The notes under the pieces were generated by a model that saw only the letters and a program-made list of their open reading frames with translations, ran no database searches and was not told the DNA's origin. The position numbers were made by a program, and so were the translations under genes. Below are positions 51,267-61,285 of a stretch of 64,000 nucleotides of DNA, one piece after another. The stretch comes from Prochlorococcus sp. AG-363-B05 (lineage in GTDB: Bacteria; Cyanobacteriota; Cyanobacteriia; PCC-6307; Cyanobiaceae), in contig QCFD01000002.1 of assembly GCA_003278445.1 (NCBI GenBank), forward strand, positions 62,001 to 126,000. The letters are read 5' to 3'. How positions within the stretch are numbered: the first letter of the stretch is position 1; each line of letters opens with the position of its first letter.

Positions 51267-51722
51267 ATGGATAAAGAAAGAGCTAAGTTTTATCAATCAG
51301 GTGATGGATCCTATTTTTATTCAGCCGAAGATGCCTCCAAGTGGGATCTTCTAGATAGAATGGGACAACTAAACCTCCTTCATGTATTAAAAAAAGAGTG
51401 GGCGCCAGAAGAATCCAGTCAAAGTAAATTAAGAAAAGCCCTTCAACAAATAAATATTGATGAGTTTGAAGATTTCATGGCAGATATATTGGGCATATGT
51501 GAATCATTCGAGGAAATGGTATATGAATTTGAGGGCAATATAAATTTAAGCCCAGAATACTTAGAAAGGGTATACCCAGAAGAAAAAGAAAGTCTTGAAA
51601 AGTTGAAACAACAAATCAAAGAACATAAGGAATGGAAAGAAAAGCATCAAGCTTCATATTCTTTCCTTACTAGAAAACTATTAGAGAAAGATGAGAAAGA
51701 TAGCAATGAAAATAGCTTTTAA
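51267..51722 (+). CDS. Hypothetical charged protein
   Basis: 151-aa ORF with good codon structure. Confidence 0.6.
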   Translation: MDKERAKFYQSGDGSYFYSAEDASKWDLLDRMGQLNLLHVLKKEWAPEESSQSKLRKALQQINIDEFEDFMADILGICESFEEMVYEFEGNINLSPEYLERVYPEEKESLEKLKQQIKEHKEWKEKHQASYSFLTRKLLEKDEKDSNENSF

Positions 51723-52308
51723 CTTAATTTTTTCATCATTAATTAAAATAATTAGCATTGATTATTATTTAAAAACTTTCTGAATCAGAACTTATCTATT
51801 TAGTTTTTCAACAGAATTTGCTTGGTAATACTATAAAATTTATCAATAATAATCTATCAAGATTTTATTATTTGATACAAATAGTAAATTAGAAAAAGTA
51901 TTTATAAAATTAATTACTATAAATAGTAAATGTTAACGAACATAAAGTTAAAATCCAGCAACATACTCTAGTTATTTAAAAATAGGTGGAAATAATCATG
52001 AAAAAACATATTAAGTAAAACCCTGCCAATAATATGAATATATAAAATAAATAAACAAAAGGACTTAAAAACATTAATTAGTCAATACAAGGTTTTGAAC
52101 GTCACTAACAACAGTCCAAAGATCTAAAAGTCTGCTCAAATTCGGATTAAAGTGATTTTACCTACACAATTCTTTAAAAAATCCATTATAGTATTAACAA
52201 ATATTTACAAAATGTATCTATGTGTTTCCCTGCCTTAACTGTTAGTGCAGATTTACAATCTCTAAAAAGTTAGGCATAGCAGCTTTTCCTCGTCATTGCA
52301 GTCCTTGA

Positions 52309-52530
52309 TTGGATCCGACAAGGCAACCCGAAACATCTAATTACATAAAACAAATGACTTCTACAAATCCAAAATCAAAAAATCTAATAGATAGAGATGT
52401 GGTAAATGAGATGATAGAGAATGCAATAAGGAGACATAATAGAAGGTCAACAATTATCTCAGCAATACTTGGATGGATACTGATAGGAGGATATTCATTT
52501 GGTCTATTTCATGTAGTACAGAATATTTAG
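52309..52530 (+). CDS. Small single-TM protein (TTG start, or ATG at 52354)
   Basis: C-terminal TM 'STIISAILGWILIGGYSFGLFHVV'. Confidence 0.55.
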   Translation: MDPTRQPETSNYIKQMTSTNPKSKNLIDRDVVNEMIENAIRRHNRRSTIISAILGWILIGGYSFGLFHVVQNI

Positions 52531-52584
52531 AAAATTAAGTATTAATTTAAAGTAGTTATATTTAAAAATCTAAAAACAAAAAAA

Positions 52585-52616
52585 GCTTAGTTGATCGGCA
52601 TTAAAGAATACTAAGC
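52585..52616. terminator. Candidate bidirectional terminator between convergent small ORFs
   Basis: A-tract + GCTTAGT-N18-ACTAAGC. Confidence 0.4.
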
Positions 52617-52665
52617 TATTCTTATGAATATAAGAAAAATCAATCAATTCTAATTAATTGATTCT

Positions 52666-52812
52666 TCACCATCTATCTTGATATGGAAGTTGATAATCCT
52701 CTTTATTCATAGGGATCCAACTCCAGTCTAAACAAATAGAAAATTGATATCCAATTACATATAGAGCTAATATTGCATTGAATAAATTTATATGAGTGAT
52801 CGGGGGATACAT
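52666..52812 (-). CDS. 48-aa small membrane protein (not in track)
   Basis: MYPPITHINLFNAILALYVIGYQFSICLDWSWIPMNKEDYQLPYQDRW*. Confidence 0.55.
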   Translation of the reverse strand: MYPPITHINLFNAILALYVIGYQFSICLDWSWIPMNKEDYQLPYQDRW

Positions 52813-52977
52813 AATTTGGTAATATTTTCATAATCATAACTAATTAAAAACTACAACAAAGCTTCCAATAATCAAAGTGACCATGTAATTAGAAAAGAAT
52901 CTCTAACTATAATTAGAAAATCTTTTCCAAACAATTATATTAATATGATTTAGTCTGTTAGAAAATTATTCAGTTAA

Positions 52978-53121
52978 TCAATTTTTAATTAGTGGGACTG
53001 TAGGATGATCAGAAGGGTCATCATTCAATATAGGCGCACATACTTGGCGGCAAGACATTCCTTGCTCATCTTCAATACAAACCTCCAAACATTCAAAATA
53101 TCTATCCTGTGCTGTTTTCAT
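52978..53121 (-). CDS. 47-aa twin-CX3C microprotein (not in track)
   Basis: MKTAQDRYFECLEVCIEDEQGMSCRQVCAPILNDDPSDHPTVPLIKN*. Confidence 0.6.
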   Translation of the reverse strand: MKTAQDRYFECLEVCIEDEQGMSCRQVCAPILNDDPSDHPTVPLIKN

Positions 53122-53206
53122 ATTTTCAAAACTAGTAGTACCTAAACATACTATTGAACGATTATATTTCTAGATAAATTAACAAAACTTTTTTAGGTAA
53201 ATGCAC

Positions 53207-53389
53207 TTATCCGCGCTCTTTTAAATGAAATAATATCTCTGAAGATTTTTTATTTGCATCACAAGCTAATACACACTGTGTTAATTCTTTATTTGCAAGA
53301 AGTTCTAGAATCCTAGCCATATCAATAGAAGACAGTTCTCCATCAGAACTCCATTTAAGAGTAGTTTTTCTTTGAATGGGTTTCTTCAT
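53207..53389 (-). CDS. Small hypothetical protein with CX3C
   Basis: 60 aa; 'LTQCVLACDANKKSSEI'. Confidence 0.5.
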   Translation of the reverse strand: MKKPIQRKTTLKWSSDGELSSIDMARILELLANKELTQCVLACDANKKSSEILFHLKERG

Positions 53390-53427
53390 ATCTCTCCAAT
53401 AAAACTAAGCTACAAATAACATATGCT

Positions 53428-53616
53428 TTAGTAAATTTTTTTAATTTTTATATTATTTTTATTTTCATGAAAAGCATAGGTATTAATTACATAGTCACTG
53501 TTATTGACTTTTGCAAAAATAAACTTTCTAGGTTCATAATTCAAAATATTAAAGAAATTATCCTGATCTGGTTTTATTAGTCTCAAGAAACGATAAACAT
53601 GTAAATTTTTGTACAA
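53428..53616 (-). CDS. Small hypothetical protein
   Basis: 62-aa ORF. Confidence 0.4.
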   Translation of the reverse strand: MYKNLHVYRFLRLIKPDQDNFFNILNYEPRKFIFAKVNNSDYVINTYAFHENKNNIKIKKIY

Positions 53617-53688
53617 AAAATTAACTCTAAAAAAAATTTAATAAAAGAAAATTTATTAAAAAGGCTTACAAAGATAAACTAATTAATT

Positions 53689-53805
53689 TTAAAATAAGAT
53701 ATTTGATTCATTAAATGAATTTATTTTATTTTGATCTTTTTGTGGTTTAACTTTGACATCTTTAAGATAAAATTTGGAAAATTGTTGTGTTTTTTGTTCT
53801 TGCAT
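53689..53805 (-). CDS. 38-aa mini-ORF (not in track)
   Basis: MQEQKTQQFSKFYLKDVKVKPQKDQNKINSFNESNILF*. Confidence 0.35.
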   Translation of the reverse strand: MQEQKTQQFSKFYLKDVKVKPQKDQNKINSFNESNILF

Positions 53806-54173
53806 TGTAAAAGTAAGTTTTAAATCCCTAGAATTTAGTTATGTTTGATTGTAAGATTACATCAATTAATCAAACGAACTTTATAAATATAGCGAAATTA
53901 TTAGTCTAACGTGACTGAAAGCCGAACATCAAGAAAAAATGTTTAATTAATTTCATTGAATTAAGTGTCCTTAAAATTAAATCTACATATTGTAAAAAAT
54001 AGGAAATTTATAAATAAAAAAATCAAATAATTATCTAGAAATTAAATATTTATTTTAAGTATTCACAGCACTTTCTAGATTTATATATTAAAAATAAAAA
54101 AATCAGCAACATACATGAAAAGCCTCTATCAAGTCAGAACCAAGATAAGTTTAACTTATGCTTCTAACGATTT

Positions 54174-54308
54174 CTAATTAATAGACCTTGTCCAGCTTTT
54201 TGTGCGTTTTGTTTTTTTTTCTCCTTTTAATATGAAAACCATTAGCAAAGGAGCTATTCCCATCAAGGGAACTACCAGGTTCATCGCGTAATTATGGGTT
54301 TCCTCCAT
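54174..54308 (-). CDS. 44-aa single-TM protein with basic tail (not in track)
   Basis: MEETHNYAMNLVVPLMGIAPLLMVFILKGEKKTKRTKSWTRSIN*. Confidence 0.5.
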   Translation of the reverse strand: MEETHNYAMNLVVPLMGIAPLLMVFILKGEKKTKRTKSWTRSIN

Positions 54309-54460
54309 TTCAGGCTCAAAATATTATTTTTAATTTTAATTCAATTAGATTTCATGTTAATGCGTAAAAATTCTTATTTGCAAGAATTTTCTCCTATTAT
54401 GGAATAAATAAAAGTTCTTGGAAATAAATTAGTCTTACTTTTCTCATTATTATAGATAGA

Positions 54461-54703
54461 ATGGGAAAACAAATACCATACATGAATAATAATTTCATCA
54501 ACCTTCAATACCTTGCTCCTAAAGGTTTTATAGGCTTTTGGATTCTATTTATAGGTCTGATTTTTACAGTAGTTATTTTCAATTTTGTTTTTTTTAGACT
54601 TAATGAAGACAACTATTCATACAAGGATAGAGAAAGAAAATATCTTGAGAAAGAAAAACAGAAAAATAAAATAGCTAGGCTTTATCCAAAAAAAGAAGAT
54701 TAG
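54461..54703 (+). CDS. Small single-TM protein
   Basis: 80 aa; TM 'GFIGFWILFIGLIFTVVIFNFVFF' followed by charged tail. Confidence 0.55.
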   Translation: MGKQIPYMNNNFINLQYLAPKGFIGFWILFIGLIFTVVIFNFVFFRLNEDNYSYKDRERKYLEKEKQKNKIARLYPKKED

Positions 54704-55037
54704 ATTTAAAAATCATTATCTATAATTAAATATTTTAAAATTATCAGCTTAAGTAGCTCAAATAACTTTCATAAAAAATATATGTTTATCCATTAACAAA
54801 TCAATGATTTAAAGGCTATTCATATATTTTTATATATAAAATTATTAGTTTAAACATCTTAATTTCATCAAAATTCTAAAAAGATAGTAATACTTCAAAA
54901 TAAGCTAAAAAAGCCAACCTGAATTCAAATACTATTACAGCTCGTATTTCTTCAGAAGGTTTTCATTTATTGAGCAAATTAAAAGAGATAATAATAAAAC
55001 AAAGAAAAAGGCTTTTAATTAAATCAAGCCTAATGTA

Positions 55038-55397
55038 ATGAAACCTATGGCTTCGAATCGAGCAAACCCTAGTATCAGTCTTAATGAGCAGGCCCCTCTT
55101 TCCGATTCTGGGAAGCAAGTTCCTGCAGCTTTATCAATGATGATGGACTCAATGACAAGCATGGTAGAAAGAGCAAAAATAGATTTAGAGAATGTTGATC
55201 AAAGAGCAAGAGCTGACCTTGAGAACATCGACCAAAGAGCAAGAAAAGATGTTGCCCTCCTCGATCAAAGAGCAAGAGAAGATATTCAAAAAATTGATCA
55301 AAAAGCCAGAAAAGATATAGCTATTCTTGATCAAAGAGCAAGAGCTGATCATGACCTATTGAGAAAGGTAAGAAAAGCTAGAGAATTAACCTCTTGA
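55038..55397 (+). CDS. 11-residue-repeat (hendecad) amphipathic helix protein
   Basis: Repeats DQRAR-x-D-xxx-(I/V/L) tandemly arrayed; 119 aa. Confidence 0.7.
   Translation: MKPMASNRANPSISLNEQAPLSDSGKQVPAALSMMMDSMTSMVERAKIDLENVDQRARADLENIDQRARKDVALLDQRAREDIQKIDQKARKDIAILDQRARADHDLLRKVRKARELTS
55197..55361 (+). repeat. Five in-frame 33-bp tandem repeats (GATCAAAGAGCAAGA...)
   Basis: Unit starts at 55197, 55230, 55263, 55296, 55329. Confidence 0.9.
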
Positions 55398-55497
55398 AAT
55401 AAGATATTCAATAGAGGCTAAAGGAAAAAAATCATAGACCTTAAACAATTTAACTCTTAAAGAAACAAGAACATTGCACCGCAATCAATCAGAAGAT

Positions 55498-55675
55498 AGT
55501 ACCGCTTTGCCGTAAGGCCCAAGAAGCATCGACCTGGAAGAACCAGAAGGGGAATCAAAGTGAGGCTTCGTTTCCAGGACAAAGCTGGTATACGTTGCTT
55601 TCACGACAGTTTCCCCAAATCGAAAGAGAGTCAGATCAGAGCACTTGAGAAGGCCTTTACCAACAAAGCAGTACT
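55498..55675 (+). ncRNA. ssrS: Probable 6S RNA (strand tentative)
   Basis: GC-rich island next to purK; AGTAC-C-GCTTTG...GTAAGGCC pairs with GGCCTTTAC...CAAAGC-A-GTACT closing a ~178-nt element with inner GGGGAA/TTCCCC stem. Confidence 0.6.
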
Positions 55676-55699
55676 AACATTAATCTAAACAAAATATCA

Positions 55700-56845
55700 T
55701 TAAGAGGTAGGCCAAATTGACCTTATAGTTTTTAAAACTTCTAGAGCTTCTTTTCTTCTAGAAGTCACATCTTTATTATTCAAAAGATAAGTGACGTGGC
55801 CAAGCTTTCTACCTATTTTTTCTTCTTCTTTTTCATACCAGTGTATATTCAAGCCAGGAATAGCCCTTAAATTATCCAACCTTTGACTCAGTGATATCGG
55901 ATAGTTACTTTTCAAACCAAGCAAGTTAACCATTAAAGCACCATCAACAAGCATCTCAGGCATGGGTACATTAATACCAGACGTGATACAAATTTGTTGA
56001 TCAAACTGACTGCTACTACATGCATCTATAGAAAAATGACCTGAATTATGAGTTCTTGGCGCTATTTCATTCACCAGCAATCCTTCAGCTCCATAAAAAA
56101 ATTCAATTGCAATAACACCAACATAATCCAACTCAGCCAGCAACGAAGAGACGATGTTTTTCACCAAAAGATCAACGTCATGGTCAATATCAGCTGGAGC
56201 AAGCACCCAGTCACAAACTTGCCTTGTTTGGTAAGTTTCTACAATTGGCAAACTACGAACTATACCTTTTGAATCCCTACTAGAAACAACAGACAATTCT
56301 TTTTCGAAAGGAACCCACTTCTCCAGCATCCATTGTTCGTCAGTCTCAACTTCAATTAATTCTTCCAGTTGTTTGAAATTTTTAATAATTTTTGTTCCTT
56401 TGCCGTCATATCCACCTTTAGCAGCTTTTGCCATCAGTGGGAAGGTCCATTCGTCAGGAAGATCAACTTTTGATACTTTCTCTAAAGGGATAGGTAACCA
56501 TTCAGGACAGGGTATATCAAGACTGTTCAATAACTCTCTTTGAGTTATTTTATTAATTAAAGGACTTATGGATTGAAGTCTAGGAATAAACGACACTCCA
56601 TTATTTTGAAGAAAAAGCAAACTTGGTATATCAACCCATTCATTCTCAAAGGTTATCAATCTTGACTTTTCGGCAAGAAGTTTTGTGCCCTCAGCGTTTT
56701 TGGGATCATGCAATATGACTTGATTCGTCTTTTTTGCAGCAGGATCAGTTTTGGCTGACGTCTGCACAACGACATCAACATCTCTTTTCTTTCCAGCCTC
56801 AACAAGAAGCATTGCAAGTTGTCCACCACCCACAACCCCAATCAT
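55700..56845 (-). CDS. purK: N5-carboxyaminoimidazole ribonucleotide synthase
   Basis: 'IGVVGGGQLAMLLVEAGKK', 'NEIAPRTHNSGHFSIDACSSSQFDQ'. Confidence 0.95.
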   Translation of the reverse strand: MIGVVGGGQLAMLLVEAGKKRDVDVVVQTSAKTDPAAKKTNQVILHDPKNAEGTKLLAEKSRLITFENEWVDIPSLLFLQNNGVSFIPRLQSISPLINKITQRELLNSLDIPCPEWLPIPLEKVSKVDLPDEWTFPLMAKAAKGGYDGKGTKIIKNFKQLEELIEVETDEQWMLEKWVPFEKELSVVSSRDSKGIVRSLPIVETYQTRQVCDWVLAPADIDHDVDLLVKNIVSSLLAELDYVGVIAIEFFYGAEGLLVNEIAPRTHNSGHFSIDACSSSQFDQQICITSGINVPMPEMLVDGALMVNLLGLKSNYPISLSQRLDNLRAIPGLNIHWYEKEEEKIGRKLGHVTYLLNNKDVTSRRKEALEVLKTIRSIWPTS

Positions 56846-57130
56846 TAGTTCAAGTCCTCATTTTTAGAGCTTTGGTCACTTGCAGAAAACGAAAAAAAAG
56901 TAATACAAATAAATACCAATAATGTATGAAATGCAATTTTAATAAAAACATCCTTCATAGACAACCAAAATAATATTCCAATATGAGATTATTTTGATCC
57001 GGCAATAAATACTAAAAATATAAGAACATATATCAATGATTTATTAAATGTGTTAATCAACCATATAATTACTTTCATATTTTGATGATTTAACCTAATA
57101 AGTTATCAAGAATTTAATACTCTAAAAACT

Positions 57131-58237
57131 GTGAATAAAGACAAACTCCATATTAAAGTCTCGTTAACTAGAAACCCATACGAAATAGTTATTGGGGAAA
57201 GTAGTCTTGAATATATAGGTAATGAGCTAAGTAGAATTGGTTTTAAGAAAGGGCTAAAAATATTAGTTGTATCAAATAAGGAAGTCTCAGATCATTATGG
57301 TGATTGCGTAATTGAAAGTCTAATTAAAAATAATTACAATCCAAAACTATTGATATTAAAGGCTGGAGAAGAACAAAAAAACCAATCCTCTATTGATTTA
57401 ATTCACGATGCGGCCTATGAAGCCAGGTTAGAGAGGGGGTCTTTAATGATTGCCCTTGGAGGTGGCGTAATTGGTGACATGACTGGTTTTGCGGCTGCTA
57501 CTTGGTTAAGAGGAATTAATGTTGTCCAAATTCCTACAACCTTACTCGCCATGGTTGATGCCTCTATTGGAGGTAAAACAGGTATAAATCATTCAAAAGG
57601 TAAAAATCTAATAGGTGCATTTCATCAACCTAAATTAGTGTTGATTGACCCTAAAACACTAATAACTCTCCCAAATAGAGAATTCAAAGCAGGTATGGCC
57701 GAAATAATCAAATATGGTGTTATATCAGACCTCAACCTATTTGAAATTCTAGAGAATCAAGAGAATATTTCTAATCTATCCAGCATTGAAGACCAACTGC
57801 TAAAAAAAATAATTGAGCGTTCTGCTAGATCTAAAGCAGCAATTGTAATGAAAGATGAAAGAGAAAGTGGGGTCAGAGCATTTTTAAATTATGGACATAC
57901 TTTTGGCCATGTAATAGAAAATCTTTGTGGATATGGAAAATGGCTACATGGTGAAGCTGTTGCAATGGGTATGGTTGCAGTTGGTCAGTTAGCAGTTCAA
58001 AGAGGTCAATGGAAAGAGATTGACGCCAAAAGACAGAGACAACTAATAGAGAAAGCAGGCTTACCCTCAAAGTGGCCAGGACTTCAACTGGAAAATGTTC
58101 TAAGCTCACTTCAAGGAGACAAAAAAGTCAAAGATGGAAAAATTAGTTTCGTTATGCCCTTAAGAATTGGTGAGGTTAAAATATTTAATAATATCTCTAA
58201 TCAAGAAATATATGAATGCTTGCAAAAACTTAACTAA
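57131..58237 (+). CDS. aroB: 3-dehydroquinate synthase (GTG start)
   Basis: '[47 protein letters not shown]'. Confidence 0.95.
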   Translation: MNKDKLHIKVSLTRNPYEIVIGESSLEYIGNELSRIGFKKGLKILVVSNKEVSDHYGDCVIESLIKNNYNPKLLILKAGEEQKNQSSIDLIHDAAYEARLERGSLMIALGGGVIGDMTGFAAATWLRGINVVQIPTTLLAMVDASIGGKTGINHSKGKNLIGAFHQPKLVLIDPKTLITLPNREFKAGMAEIIKYGVISDLNLFEILENQENISNLSSIEDQLLKKIIERSARSKAAIVMKDERESGVRAFLNYGHTFGHVIENLCGYGKWLHGEAVAMGMVAVGQLAVQRGQWKEIDAKRQRQLIEKAGLPSKWPGLQLENVLSSLQGDKKVKDGKISFVMPLRIGEVKIFNNISNQEIYECLQKLN

Positions 58238-59435
58238 TTGGCTCTTCAAGAAAACGATTTCGTAAATTCAAATTATTACGATTATCACGCTGAAAAGCTA
58301 GCCACCTGAATTCTCCAAGTCCCATAGGATCAACAAGTCTCAACAATGACTCTCTTCGATTCAATGCTGCCGAGAGATCCTCACTAGTTGTATTCTGAAG
58401 AGAATAAATAAATTTTGAAAGTCCCAATGCCAATAGAGCTTGTCCCTGCCTTGTCTCACCCATAAACTTCCAACCATTAGTTTGAGCATAATTAATGGTT
58501 GATTCAATACATAAATGTGCGGTCAAATCACAAAAGCCAGCATCTTTCAAAATATTGGCATTTGCTTCTTGATTCGAATAAGCAATAACAGTTCCGTCTT
58601 TTCTCATCGAGTTATAATAACGTTTTGACTCCAACGCATAATCGACGAGTAATAGTGAGCCATTAATTAAAACTTTAGATAATTTGCTAAACCACGTTGG
58701 CACATCACAATGCCATTCTGTAACCCATCCATTGCCTATATCCTTAGGTGGGAACTCAATATTTAAAATACTCATAGAATCCTTTATAAACTGTTTAATC
58801 GCAGAAGTAGGCTTTAGATCAACAAGCTCCAAAAAATGTTCATCATTTCTCTTTTTCAAAGAAACTCCCTGCCTAAAAACTTTTTCATCTCTAAAGACCA
58901 ATCTCTCTACTGGGAATGCATCCAAAACCTCATTAGCAATAACTACACCTGTTACTGGTTTTAGCATTAGCTCGTCGAGGTCAGTCCAACGACAATTAAC
59001 CCCTTTAAAATTATTAACTACATTTTCTTGTCGTTTCCTCATCCCAATATTTTTCTCAACTAAAATAAGCTCAATTTTACTGATTAAAGCAGGTTCAATT
59101 TCATAAATAGCATCTATTAAATCTCTAGCCAAAGAGCCTTCGCCTGGTCCAATCTCAACAAGAGAAAACAACTCACAAGCACTTCCTGCTTTTTCTAGAT
59201 CAAGAAACCATTCAGCGACTTGAATAGCTAATAAATATGCAAAATCGTTACTTAAAGATGGTGAAGTACAAAAATCTCCATCTTTTCCAATCTTTAATCT
59301 TCCAGTTGAATAAAAACCATTATCCGGATCATTTAAAGCTAAATCCATAAACTCATAGAAGCTGATTACACCACCACGAGCCATCATGGGACCAATCAAC
59401 CATTCAGAACATCTCGCAGTAGGATCAGTCATCAT
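58230..59435 (-). CDS. MidA/NDUFAF7-family SAM-dependent methyltransferase
   Basis: '[41 protein letters not shown]', '[16 protein letters not shown]'. Confidence 0.88.
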   Translation of the reverse strand: MMTDPTARCSEWLIGPMMARGGVISFYEFMDLALNDPDNGFYSTGRLKIGKDGDFCTSPSLSNDFAYLLAIQVAEWFLDLEKAGSACELFSLVEIGPGEGSLARDLIDAIYEIEPALISKIELILVEKNIGMRKRQENVVNNFKGVNCRWTDLDELMLKPVTGVVIANEVLDAFPVERLVFRDEKVFRQGVSLKKRNDEHFLELVDLKPTSAIKQFIKDSMSILNIEFPPKDIGNGWVTEWHCDVPTWFSKLSKVLINGSLLLVDYALESKRYYNSMRKDGTVIAYSNQEANANILKDAGFCDLTAHLCIESTINYAQTNGWKFMGETRQGQALLALGLSKFIYSLQNTTSEDLSAALNRRESLLRLVDPMGLGEFRWLAFQRDNRNNLNLRNRFLEEPIS

Positions 59436-59464
59436 GGAGAATACGTTCAGAGAACAAAAAGTTC

Positions 59465-60268
59465 ATGCTCAAACAATTATTTAAAAAATCCATAATTTTT
59501 TTTCTTGGACTCTTACTAATGTTTTCTATGGAGGGAATCGCATTTGCTTACGATAATCCTGATCTTTTGCCAAAAGAACAAACGCCCATAATCGATCTTG
59601 CAAAAGCCCTAAGTGAAAAACAAAGATTAGATTTGGAGTCCTCACTAAATTCATATGAAGAAGAAACCGGGTGGAAAATAAGGGTATTGTCACAATATGA
59701 AAAAACACCTGGTTTAGCGGTTAAAGATTACTGGGGGCTTGATGAAACAAGCCTACTTATAATTGCAGACCCAAGAGGAGGAAACCTACTTAGTTTTAAT
59801 GTTGGTGACGCATATTTTGCTCTCATGCCAAGAATCTTTTGGGTGGAATTACAAACAAGATTTGGAAATCAATTTTATGTAAGAGATAACGGTGAGGATG
59901 GTGCGATTCTAGCTTCAATAAAAGCTGTAGAAACTTGTTTGGACAAAGGTGGTTGCGAGGTCGTACCAGGGTTACCTAAGGAACAATGGCAATGGACATT
60001 ATTAACATCTTTGCTGGGAGGATTTATTGCAGGCTTTGCAGCATCACCGAGAAAAGCCAATGAATCTTTCTCTATAGGATGGTTATTGCTCCTATCTCCT
60101 CTTTGGATAATGCTATTTGGGATTTTTGGAGTTGCTTCTGTTATGACAAGAACCAATGATATTCTTCCTTTAATGAGAAATATTCTAGGATTTATAGGCT
60201 CAGCTATTGGTGCGTATCTGATTGCAGAAAGAAAATTTAAGGATCCTAATTTAAATGAACAAGATTAA
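59465..60268 (+). CDS. TPM-domain (Psb32-like) membrane protein
   Basis: Signal peptide, 'DLAKALSEKQRLDLESSLNSYEEETGWKIRVLS', C-terminal TMs. Confidence 0.78.
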   Translation: MLKQLFKKSIIFFLGLLLMFSMEGIAFAYDNPDLLPKEQTPIIDLAKALSEKQRLDLESSLNSYEEETGWKIRVLSQYEKTPGLAVKDYWGLDETSLLIIADPRGGNLLSFNVGDAYFALMPRIFWVELQTRFGNQFYVRDNGEDGAILASIKAVETCLDKGGCEVVPGLPKEQWQWTLLTSLLGGFIAGFAASPRKANESFSIGWLLLLSPLWIMLFGIFGVASVMTRTNDILPLMRNILGFIGSAIGAYLIAERKFKDPNLNEQD

Positions 60269-60308
60269 TATCAATTGATATTATATAAATAATAGAAATC
60301 TAAAATAT

Positions 60309-61121
60309 TTATTTATTTAATAATATTTCTTTATAAGCAATAGATGCATCATTTCGGAACCATCTATGTGAAGCATGAATAAGTTTGCCTTTTGAAAACT
60401 CAACCCAAGAAAAATGACACAAATTCTCCCCCGTAGAGTCGATGCCTCTTCTTGGAACACACGCTGCGTTTAAATATGAAGTTCCCCATATATCTTTCGC
60501 GAAAGTCTTTCTTGTTCGATTACCACCAATTCTTAATTGATGGTGTGTATGACCAAAAACAACTAATTCTGGAATCCTAAACTTACGAATTTGATCTATT
60601 GCAATACCAAGATCTTTATCTCCCCAATCCATAGATGGCAATTTCCAATCTCTGCCACATAAACTTGAAGACTCCGAACCAAGACCAACTGGTCCTGAAT
60701 GAGCAAGAAGTAATAGAGGAAATTCTAGAGGTGCTGACTTGGCTGCAGAAACAATCCTAAGGACAGACTCATCAAGACTAACCTCGCCAAACACCTCCTT
60801 AACCTCTGGGGCCAAGAAAAAGCCTCCTCCTGCACTGCAAGGCCTAGCTCCAACAACAGAAAGTTCATTCAATTTCCATTTAGATAAATTCCAAGAACAA
60901 TTTTTTTCGCCAAGTAAGTCCAATTGAGCTCTTAAAATATCTCCTGATCTGTCTTGCCCTCTATCATGATTTCCAAGTATTACTGATGTGGGAATAGAGA
61001 TTTTACTTATTGCCTTAGCAATTCTCAAATCACCATCTGACAAGTCACCAACAAATAAAACCCCATCAGGATTCAGTTCCAAAAGCAAGTCCAGGTCATC
61101 CTGACTCCAGGACCCATGCAA
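60309..61121 (-). CDS. Metallophosphoesterase; real start probably upstream of 61121
   Basis: 'VLFVGDLSDGD', 'VILGNHDRG', 'VVFGHTHHQLR'; first motif 'IAIAGDLHGSW' lies partly upstream of the track start. Confidence 0.85.
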   Translation of the reverse strand: MHGSWSQDDLDLLLELNPDGVLFVGDLSDGDLRIAKAISKISIPTSVILGNHDRGQDRSGDILRAQLDLLGEKNCSWNLSKWKLNELSVVGARPCSAGGGFFLAPEVKEVFGEVSLDESVLRIVSAAKSAPLEFPLLLLAHSGPVGLGSESSSLCGRDWKLPSMDWGDKDLGIAIDQIRKFRIPELVVFGHTHHQLRIGGNRTRKTFAKDIWGTSYLNAACVPRRGIDSTGENLCHFSWVEFSKGKLIHASHRWFRNDASIAYKEILLNK

Positions 61122-61285
61122 ATCTCCAGCGATAGCAATTCGGATAACTGACAGATTTTTTAGGAAATTACACCCTATACTGCCCGAACACCTTCACATG
61201 GAAACTAATTACCACTGTTTCCTATTACGAGACTGATACATCAGTCTCAAATACACGCAAAAATCTCACTGATGAGATCAATTTT

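Noticed and set aside
55081-55275. 64-aa Leu/Phe-rich minus-strand ORF
   Set aside because: Shadow of the 33-bp hendecad repeats
55197-55361. Possible CRISPR-like array
   Set aside because: Repeats are contiguous, in frame, 33-bp multiples with no spacers; protein repeats explain them
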